Of a DNA stretch of 6,256 bases, positions 1-5,262 are shown one piece after another; within the stretch, counting starts at the first letter, position 1; every line of letters starts with the position of its first letter. Made by a program: the position numbers and the translations under genes. Origin of the DNA: Terrimesophilobacter sp039923755 (GTDB lineage: Bacteria > Actinomycetota > Actinomycetes > Actinomycetales > Microbacteriaceae); contig JBDTCD010000106.1 of the NCBI GenBank assembly GCA_039923755.1, positions 1 through 6,256 on the forward strand. Direction: 5' to 3'. Under the pieces are notes generated by a model, which saw only the letters and a program-made list of their open reading frames with translations, was not told the DNA's origin and did no database searches.

Positions 1-172
1 GATGATCACGGCCTCGCCGGAATCCGTCGCGCTGTCTAAGGCACTCAAGAAACGCGGATTCACGTTTGTCGGCCCCACGACGATGTATGCGCTCATGGAG
101 GCGATCGGCATGGTCGACGCTCATCCAGTGGGTAGCCACAGGCGAGGTTCGTCCGGACTGTGGCCGCGCTAG
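1..172 (+). CDS. tag: DNA-3-methyladenine glycosylase I, C-terminal end (partial)
   Basis: This is the last 56 residues of a base-excision repair glycosylase that removes 3-methyladenine from alkylated DNA. The gene begins left of the window; full-length Tag is about 190 residues. The frame runs from base 2 to a TAG stop at 170-172. The run SKALKKRGFTFVGPTTMY (bases 35-88) matches the conserved C-terminal block of Tag, and the ending MVDAHPVGSHRR matches the E. coli ending around VNDHVVGC. In E. coli Tag the histidine and the cysteine four residues later bind a structural zinc. Here the histidine is kept (codon 122-124) but the cysteine position is serine (codon AGC, 134-136). The gene converges on the minus-strand operon and has no visible functional link with it. 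Family assignment is firm despite the short fragment. Confidence 0.9.
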   Translation, partial: MITASPESVALSKALKKRGFTFVGPTTMYALMEAIGMVDAHPVGSHRRGSSGLWPR

Positions 173-177
173 TGAAA

Positions 178-206
178 GGGTGGCCCCGATTATCTCGAGG
201 CCACCC
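178..206. terminator. Hairpin between convergent genes, probable bidirectional terminator
   Basis: GGGTGGCC (178-185) pairs perfectly with GGCCACCC (199-206). After one C/A mismatch (186/198), three more pairs form (187-189 with 195-197), leaving a 5-base loop. It lies 5 bases after the tag stop and 9 bases after the permease stop, inside the 43-base gap between convergent genes. Read on the minus strand, the stem is followed by TTTCACT, a short T-run. On the plus side no T-run follows. This fits a terminator serving mainly the minus-strand operon. Function is inferred from structure and position. Confidence 0.7.
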
Positions 207-215
207 CGTCACCTG

Positions 216-2147
216 CTATGCGGACGTGTGATTACGCCAGCTTCCATCCTTAATCTCAGGATGCTTCTTCGCCATCTCCTCGTCGTAGAGGATTCCGGGG
301 ACGATGCTCCCATCCTCAAGTTCCACTGCGCCGCGGTGGAGGCCCGCGGGTTCGCCCTCGATGACTTTCAGCAGCACATCCAACGGCAGAGTGTATAGCT
401 CACCCTCGACCGCCGTGCCATCGGTGGCCACCTCGTACATGCCAGGGTGTACACCGCCGATGTCGTGCATCCGGTATTTGGCCGCCGTCTTCGTCTCCCT
501 CACGAGCTCGGCCCCGTTAAGGTTGGAGTGCAGCGGGAGGCCGCGCATGAGCGTGCCGTTCACGAACAGCAGGTCATCCTTCAGTGTCACCGTCTTGTCG
601 TTTCGTGCCGCCCATCCGAATCCGATCAGCAGAATCGCCAGGAACGCGTATCCGAGCGAGACGCCGGGAGAGGCGTTGATGCCCACGGCGACCGAATTGA
701 TGAGGCCGAAGAACGACAACACCGCACAGATTCCGGAGGTGATTGCCGCAGCGTACATCTTGTGGTCGATCACAAACACGGTGATTGACCCAAGCAGTAT
801 GCCGACGAGCACGGCACCAGAACCGAACAGTTGAAGCCCGTGGTAGATGACTCCGTTACTTGCGAGGTTGTCGAAACCAACTTTTGCCGCGTTGGTGCCT
901 GCCGCCCCGAGCGAGTTGTCGATCAGGCCGGACGCCCATTGCGCGAGGCTTGGCAGCATCGCCAGGATGATGGCCGGCGCGTAGCGAAGAGCGCTCACGC
1001 TCGTCGCCTGGGCGCCAATCACCAAACCGATGTATAAGAGGATCGGCACAAGGGCCTGCATCGGGAATATCCCCAGGAAGAGCCCAACGAGTCCGCTGAA
1101 GCAGACCAGCGCGACAACTATTCCGGTGACAAGCGAGTATCCGATTCGACCTCCAACGGCCTTCCACCCCGGGTGGCCGATGTAGACGGCCGGTGGGAAT
1201 GGTGATCCAAGGAATGCGCCGACGATGGCGCCGAGTCCATCCGCCGTCAGGATTTGGCGCGCGGAGTACCGGTCGCCGGCTGCTGCGGCGGACTCGATGT
1301 TCGTCATCGCCTCGGTGAAGTTGTAAATACCGAGCGGGATTGCCGTTGCGAGCAGTGGAGCGATGTCCTGAAGACCGCCGATGACGTCTCCCGTGGGGAA
1401 CGGCAGGTGGATTCCGAGCGTCGCAATCGCCTCGACGACGGCACTGGGCTTGAGGATGTGCGACCACCCGGCAAGCACCGCGATCCACGCGATCACGGTT
1501 CCCGCGATGACCGCGATAAGACCTACCGGGATTCCGAACGGCATTCTCTTGAAGGCGAGCCAGCCGATAAGGATGAAGCCAAACGTGACGAAGGCGATCC
1601 ACGGGGCCTCCCACATCTGGGCAGCAGGGCTCATCGAAATGAACGTCAGCGAAATACCCGCCAGTGCGCCGAGCATTGCCGCGCGGGGCGTCCATTTGCG
1701 AATCCACGGTCCGAAGATTGCGCCGAGCAGGATGATGCACCCGACGATGAACGCCCAGGCCAGGCCCGCACGCCATGCTTTGATCGGATCGTGCGACTGG
1801 ATGTATACCGGCAGCATCACGACGAGCACGACGATGAACATGTGGGGTACGGATGGGCCGTACGGCAGTGCCGCGACATCGGTTCGGTTCTCGCGCCGAG
1901 CAAGTCGCCTGGCGAGGATCGCGTACCAAATGTTTCCGAGCGGAAGGGCAATGCCGAGTGCAGGGAGCACTCTGCCATAGACGGTGCTGTCGGGCATGTG
2001 CACGACGGCCAGGCAGAGGCCGGAGAGCACGATGACGTTCAGCAGGACGTTTGTGCCGAGCCCGAAGAGCCCGTTCCAGTCGCCCTTGACCCACCACTTG
2101 ATCTGCACCGGTGCAGATGTGGGAGCCTGGGTGGAGGTACTACTCAT
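216..2147 (-). CDS. NCS2/AzgA-like permease with fused allophanate hydrolase-like C-terminal domain
   Basis: A 643-residue membrane transporter. Residues 1-26 are a polar cytoplasmic start, and about 27-515 form some 12-14 hydrophobic segments. GDWNGLFGL (22-30), the charged ARRLARRENRTDVAALPYG stretch (79-97) and FTEAMTNIESAAAAGD (277-292) followed by LTADGLGAIVGAFLGS (300-315) resemble NCS2 transporters of the AzgA/xanthine-uracil type. A purine, pyrimidine or ureide substrate is therefore plausible, but the exact one cannot be read from sequence. Residues ~525-643 are soluble and are described separately; AzgA-type permeases normally lack such a tail. The ATG (2145-2147) overlaps the TGA of the upstream hydrolase as ATGA, with GGAG (2155-2158) 7 bases before it, so translation is probably coupled. 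As last gene of the operon it likely imports the substrate used by the other products. Transporter class is fairly sure; substrate is open. Confidence 0.82.
   Translation of the reverse strand: MSSTSTQAPTSAPVQIKWWVKGDWNGLFGLGTNVLLNVIVLSGLCLAVVHMPDSTVYGRVLPALGIALPLGNIWYAILARRLARRENRTDVAALPYGPSVPHMFIVVLVVMLPVYIQSHDPIKAWRAGLAWAFIVGCIILLGAIFGPWIRKWTPRAAMLGALAGISLTFISMSPAAQMWEAPWIAFVTFGFILIGWLAFKRMPFGIPVGLIAVIAGTVIAWIAVLAGWSHILKPSAVVEAIATLGIHLPFPTGDVIGGLQDIAPLLATAIPLGIYNFTEAMTNIESAAAAGDRYSARQILTADGLGAIVGAFLGSPFPPAVYIGHPGWKAVGGRIGYSLVTGIVVALVCFSGLVGLFLGIFPMQALVPILLYIGLVIGAQATSVSALRYAPAIILAMLPSLAQWASGLIDNSLGAAGTNAAKVGFDNLASNGVIYHGLQLFGSGAVLVGILLGSITVFVIDHKMYAAAITSGICAVLSFFGLINSVAVGINASPGVSLGYAFLAILLIGFGWAARNDKTVTLKDDLLFVNGTLMRGLPLHSNLNGAELVRETKTAAKYRMHDIGGVHPGMYEVATDGTAVEGELYTLPLDVLLKVIEGEPAGLHRGAVELEDGSIVPGILYDEEMAKKHPEIKDGSWRNHTSA
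219..575 (-). other. Allophanate hydrolase C-terminal-like domain fused to the permease
   Basis: Protein domain at residues ~525-643 of the permease, directly after the last membrane segment (about 498-514). It reads LLFVNGTLMRGLPLHSNL (526-543), ELVRETKTAAKYRMHDIGG (547-565), PGMYEV (568-573), VEGELYTLPLDVL (580-592), EGEPAGL (597-603) and GAVELEDGSIVPGILYD (606-622). This pattern (G-x-x-M-x-G-x-P-L-H/N, T-A-x-x-Y-R, P-G, E-V/L-W/Y-x-L-P, then V-E-L-E-D-G-S with a G two residues on) matches the C-terminal domain of allophanate hydrolase (AtzF/DUR1) and small stand-alone 'allophanate hydrolase-related' proteins. These are relatives of the gamma-glutamylcyclotransferase fold. In yeast allophanate hydrolase this domain is reported to act on the N-carboxycarbamate intermediate. 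The match is from remembered consensus, not a search. It may be catalytic or a substrate-sensing domain. Confidence 0.7.
2101..2118. repeat. Perfect 18-base palindrome in the start of the permease gene
   Basis: ATCTGCACCGGTGCAGAT is its own reverse complement across all 18 bases. It covers permease codons 10-16, beginning 29 bases inside the start codon, in a poorly conserved hydrophilic N-terminus. In RNA it can fold as a 7-bp stem with a CCGG loop, close enough to the start to affect initiation. In DNA it could be an operator half-site pair. No function is shown. Confidence 0.6.
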
Positions 2148-2857
2148 TTGCTTTCTCCAATCTCGGGTGTTGCTGCATCGACGGCCGTCAGGAGGTCCGT
2201 CGAAGTACCGACCCAGCCGACGATTCCGCCCTGAGCCTTGAACATGTTGAGCGCCGATTCATAGAATTCGCGGAAATACGATCCGGTGCAATCGGAGAGG
2301 ATGAGGCAGTCGAAACCGCGGTCATTTGCTTCGCGAGCAGTGGATTGCACGCACACTTCGGTGGTGACCCCGGTGAGGATCAGATGGGTGATACCGCCTG
2401 CGCGCAGGATCGTTTCAAGGTCTGTCCCGTAGAACGCTCCCTTCCCCGGCTTGTCGAGGACGACTTCCCCCTCGATCGGGTACAACTCGGGGATGATGTC
2501 GTGTCCTTTCGAGCCGCGCGTGAGCAGTCGCCCCATTGGCCCCTCTTCCCCGATGCGAAGACTCGGGTTTCCCCGGTCCCGCTTCGAGGGGAACAGGTCG
2601 CTGAGATCCTCGCGGTGTCCCTCTCTGGTGTGGATAACCATCCACCCCTCCCTGCGAAACAGGTCGAGAACCGATCGCGTGGGCGCGATAGAGCCGCGCA
2701 GGGTTGACACATCGTTGCCGAGAGATTCACCGAATCCGCCCGCCTCAACGAAGTCGCGTTGAAAGTCGATGCACATGAGAGCGACGGAGCTCGGATCGAA
2801 TGTGAACTCGTAGGGTTCGGCGTTCACCCGCACCTCGGGGTTCATGGTCTTTTCCAC
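2144..2857 (-). CDS. Isochorismatase-family cysteine hydrolase, biuret hydrolase-like
   Basis: A 237-residue cytoplasmic amidohydrolase of usual family length. The catalytic triad is visible: Asp31 (CIDFQRDF), Lys136 (LDKPGKGAF) and Cys169 (GVTTEVCV). A cis-peptide-type V-T-T motif precedes the cysteine. THTREGHR-like text at 76-82 (HTREGHR), DIIPELYPIEGE (120-131), REANDRGFDCLILSDCTGS (175-193) and KAQGG (207-211) closely match biuret hydrolase (BiuH) of Rhizobium as I recall it. Triad spacings of 105 and 33 residues are nearly identical, and a glutamine (Gln209) lies 40 residues after the cysteine, as in BiuH. BiuH converts biuret to allophanate and ammonia. Triuret hydrolase, ureidoacrylate hydrolase (RutB) or an oxamate amidase are alternatives. 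GTG at 2855-2857 is chosen over ATG at 2843-2845 because GGAAGG (2866-2871) lies 8 bases before the GTG but 20 before the ATG. It follows the carbamate kinase by 33 bases. Confidence 0.85.
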   Translation of the reverse strand: MEKTMNPEVRVNAEPYEFTFDPSSVALMCIDFQRDFVEAGGFGESLGNDVSTLRGSIAPTRSVLDLFRREGWMVIHTREGHREDLSDLFPSKRDRGNPSLRIGEEGPMGRLLTRGSKGHDIIPELYPIEGEVVLDKPGKGAFYGTDLETILRAGGITHLILTGVTTEVCVQSTAREANDRGFDCLILSDCTGSYFREFYESALNMFKAQGGIVGWVGTSTDLLTAVDAATPEIGESK

Positions 2858-2865
2858 TTCGGTTA

Positions 2866-2873
2866 CCTTCCTT
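2866..2873 (-). promoter_or_regulatory. Ribosome binding site deciding the GTG start of the hydrolase
   Basis: Read on the minus strand, AAGGAAGG ends 8 bases before GTG (2857-2855). The in-frame ATG four codons later would be about 20 bases away, too far for normal initiation. This is the only junction in the operon with a real gap (2858-2890), so it is also the only one needing independent initiation. Confidence 0.7.
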
Positions 2874-2890
2874 GCTGGTTGCGACTGCGT

Positions 2891-3868
2891 TCAGCCGTCT
2901 GCGGTGACAATGGTCCCGGCGGTCCCGGCGAGCGCCTCCGGAAGTTTTCCGATCGAGGTGATGACAGCCCGTGAACCGCCGCCCACCACAAAATCAATGG
3001 CTGACTGGACTTTAGGTCCCATCGAGCCGGCGGGGAACTGGCCGTCCGCGAGGTGACGCCGGAGCTCCTCGATGCCGACCGTTCTCAGTGCACGTTGGCC
3101 CGGAGCGTTGAAGTCGACATACACTTCGTCGACGCCGGTGACGAGAACAAGCGTTCCGACGTCGATTTCGCTTGCGAGGAGCGCTGAGGCGCGGTCTTTG
3201 TCAATGACGGCATCGACAGCATGCCATCCGTGGGTGTCTCTCACCACGGGGATTCCACCGCCACCCGCGGCGATGACGATCGCCCCCGTGCCGACGAGTG
3301 CTCGAATCTGGTCGGATTCGATGATGGTGAGCGGGTGGGGGCTTGCTACTACCCTGCGGTAGTTATCGTTGGCGATTTCTGTGACGACCCAGCCTTCTTC
3401 GGCGACGCGGCGCCGCGCGACCTCTGCGCTCAGTTGCCCGCCGATGGGCTTGGTCGGCATACTGAACGCGGGGTCATTGATGTCCACTTCAGCGTGAGTA
3501 AGAACTGCCACCGCTCTCGTGTCCATGCCGCGCCGCAGGACTGCGGAGTCGATGGCGATCGCGAGCATGTGGCCGATACCGCCCTGGGAATCCGCAACGG
3601 CTAGCCACAGGGGGAGTGCGGGAAGACCTTCGACGGTTGCGTCCGGCGCGACAAGTTCGCCTCGCCGGAGGATGTACCCCACCTGTGGACCGTTTCCGTG
3701 AGTCACGACGACAGTCCAGCCGCCCATCGCGAGTTCCGCGATGGACTCGGCGAAGTCTGCGGCACGATCGAGTTGCCTCTCGACCGATCCGGCTTCGCCG
3801 TCAAGCACGAGTGCATTGCCGCCTACGGCGATCAGGACTGTTCCGGTGGACTGCGCCTGAATGCTCAT
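2891..3868 (-). CDS. arcC: Carbamate kinase
   Basis: A 325-residue cytoplasmic enzyme that makes ATP, with carbamate that decays to ammonia and CO2, from carbamoyl phosphate and ADP. Length is normal for the family. Motifs in order: AVGGNAL (14-20), THGNGPQVG (56-64), PTKPIGG (138-144), RRVVASPHP (171-179), AAGGGGIPV (200-208), VIDKDRASALLA (221-232), LVLVTGVDEVYVDF (240-253) and GSMGPKV (281-287). Lys140, Lys224 and Lys286 match the active-site lysines Lys131, Lys215 and Lys277 of Enterococcus faecalis carbamate kinase, all offset by nine. Small departures from consensus are GGQ after PTKPI, where PFY is usual, and ASPHP for PSPKP. The ATG (3866-3868) overlaps the stop of the DUF1116 gene as ATGA. 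No arginine deiminase genes are nearby. The neighbours suggest it takes carbamoyl phosphate from an FdrA/DUF1116 transferase, like YbcF (AllK) of E. coli, rather than from ornithine carbamoyltransferase. Confidence 0.95.
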   Translation of the reverse strand: MSIQAQSTGTVLIAVGGNALVLDGEAGSVERQLDRAADFAESIAELAMGGWTVVVTHGNGPQVGYILRRGELVAPDATVEGLPALPLWLAVADSQGGIGHMLAIAIDSAVLRRGMDTRAVAVLTHAEVDINDPAFSMPTKPIGGQLSAEVARRRVAEEGWVVTEIANDNYRRVVASPHPLTIIESDQIRALVGTGAIVIAAGGGGIPVVRDTHGWHAVDAVIDKDRASALLASEIDVGTLVLVTGVDEVYVDFNAPGQRALRTVGIEELRRHLADGQFPAGSMGPKVQSAIDFVVGGGSRAVITSIGKLPEALAGTAGTIVTADG

Positions 3869-5262
3869 GCAAGCCCCCGCCGGTCGGCCAGTGAGCGGGC
3901 GGCTTTGAGGAATACCTCTGGCGGTGCCGTAACGATTCCCGCACCGATCTGACCGACACCCGCCCGCTTGTGGGCTATACCGGTGTTGATGAGGGGGAGC
4001 ACGCCCGTGTCAAGCACTTTCAGCACGTCGATCCCCGATGGTGTGCCAGCGAAATTGATCGGGGGCAGCGGGAACGCGGGGTGCGGTCCCATCGTGATGC
4101 GGCGCATGGACAGCGTGGCGGCGATGGCATCGTCCGGATTCCCGCCCACGAACTGGGTGATGGCGGGGGAGGCCGCCATCGCGAAACCCCCGAGTCCGAG
4201 CGTCTCGGTGATGGCGGAGTCGCCGAGGTCGGGATTCGCGTCCTCTGGGCCGTACCCGGGAAAGAACAGTCCGTCTGCCGGGCCCACCGGTGTCGTAAAC
4301 CATTCATCCCCAGTTCCCGCAACGCGAAGCCCGAACTCAACGCCATTGCGTGCCATGGCGGTCACGAGAGTCGAATTTTCGACACCGATCGCGATGTCCA
4401 TCGACAGCTTCGCGGAGGCCATCGAGATATTGAGCGCGAAATGGTCGTTTCCGGCGAGGAAGTTGAGCACGGCGACGGCATCGGAGTTCGGTTCGAGCGC
4501 GGCAATCGTTGGGGCGAGCCTTCTCGTGAGCAGCGACGTCGCGGCGACGTTTCGATTGTGCCCTTCGTCGCCCATGGACAGCGCCTGCCCGATGAGCGAG
4601 GTGATGTCGATGGGGCCGAAAGCCACCAGAGTTCTGTCGAGGACGGGTCCCAGAACGTCCCGCATCCAAGACAACCGGGTGAGTACCTCATCGTCGAATG
4701 CCCCAAATCTCAGCACCTTGCCCAAGCCCTCGTTGAGCGATGCGAAGGCGACTCGCCCGTCGCTGAGGTCGGTCGCGACCAACACGGGCATCGACGGAGC
4801 GATCACACCCGCCATCGGCCCCACAGCACCGTGATGGTGGCACGGATCAACCGCAACCTTCCCAGCATCCAGCAGCGACTCAGCTTCCTCTGGCGTGTCG
4901 GCCCAGCCTTCGAACAGCGTCGCCCCAATGAGTGCTCCGCGCATAGGACCGCACATCCGCTCCCACTCGATAGGCGGTCCGGCGTGGAGAAGCGTTCGCC
5001 CGTCGGCGATACCCGGGATTACCTCGCGAGCGGGCCGGATTCGCGTCAATTGCGGACGCACAGCCTGCACAGCGGTGATCGCACTGGAGTTAGCGTCGTC
5101 GGTGGTCTCGTTGTCGAGTGCGAGGGCACGCCTGGCCACTCCGGCGTCCCCGAAGGCGGGTGGGCGCCAGTCCAACTGGATCACCGCTAACGGCGGAACG
5201 CCTTCGACGATGAGTGGAAGGCCGATATTGATGACCCGAAGGGCCCCGTCGAGGATTGTCAT
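3865..5262 (-). CDS. ylbE: DUF1116 protein, YlbE/AllG-like carbamoyltransferase subunit
   Basis: A 465-residue cytoplasmic protein of the DUF1116 family. Recognisable blocks are LDWRPP (30-35), HAGPPIEWERMCGPMRGA (93-110), EGWA (118-121), DPCHHHGAVGPMAGVIAPSMPV (start 139, end 160) and, further on, MGDEGHNRN, NISMASAKLSMD, GTGDEWFTTP, FFPGYGPEDANPDLGDSAIT and HKRAGVGQIGAGI. In E. coli the homologue YlbE (AllG), with FdrA (AllF) and YlbF (AllH), is reported to form oxamate carbamoyltransferase. The His/Cys cluster at 141-144 is the most suggestive active-site or metal-site candidate, but no mechanism is visible. ATG at 5260-5262 is chosen because it overlaps the fdrA stop as ATGA, has GGGAG (5273-5277) 10 bases before it, and begins the conserved DGALRVINIGL region. 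An in-frame start at 5397 would add 45 Arg/Gly/His-rich residues that overlap fdrA. The family is certain; the reaction rests on the E. coli precedent. Confidence 0.9.
   Translation of the reverse strand: MTILDGALRVINIGLPLIVEGVPPLAVIQLDWRPPAFGDAGVARRALALDNETTDDANSSAITAVQAVRPQLTRIRPAREVIPGIADGRTLLHAGPPIEWERMCGPMRGALIGATLFEGWADTPEEAESLLDAGKVAVDPCHHHGAVGPMAGVIAPSMPVLVATDLSDGRVAFASLNEGLGKVLRFGAFDDEVLTRLSWMRDVLGPVLDRTLVAFGPIDITSLIGQALSMGDEGHNRNVAATSLLTRRLAPTIAALEPNSDAVAVLNFLAGNDHFALNISMASAKLSMDIAIGVENSTLVTAMARNGVEFGLRVAGTGDEWFTTPVGPADGLFFPGYGPEDANPDLGDSAITETLGLGGFAMAASPAITQFVGGNPDDAIAATLSMRRITMGPHPAFPLPPINFAGTPSGIDVLKVLDTGVLPLINTGIAHKRAGVGQIGAGIVTAPPEVFLKAARSLADRRGLA

Noticed and set aside
1254..2234. 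Long plus-strand open frame of 326 residues
   Set aside because: It lies antisense to the permease, its translation is rich in Arg, Asp and Glu with no recognisable domain, and the opposite strand encodes clear membrane segments. It is a GC-rich shadow frame.
2858..2890. Possible internal promoter in the gap between kinase and hydrolase
   Set aside because: The 33 bases contain a ribosome binding site but no convincing -10/-35 pair, and the gap is short for a promoter.
2912..2929. Tandem 9-base repeat GGTCCCGGC x2
   Set aside because: It encodes the repeated Ala-Gly-Thr near the end of carbamate kinase; two copies in coding sequence of this composition are unremarkable.
3970..5190. Plus-strand open frame of 406 residues opposite the DUF1116 gene
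   Set aside because: The translation is Arg/Gly/His-rich with no family pattern, while the minus-strand frame carries all conserved DUF1116 blocks.
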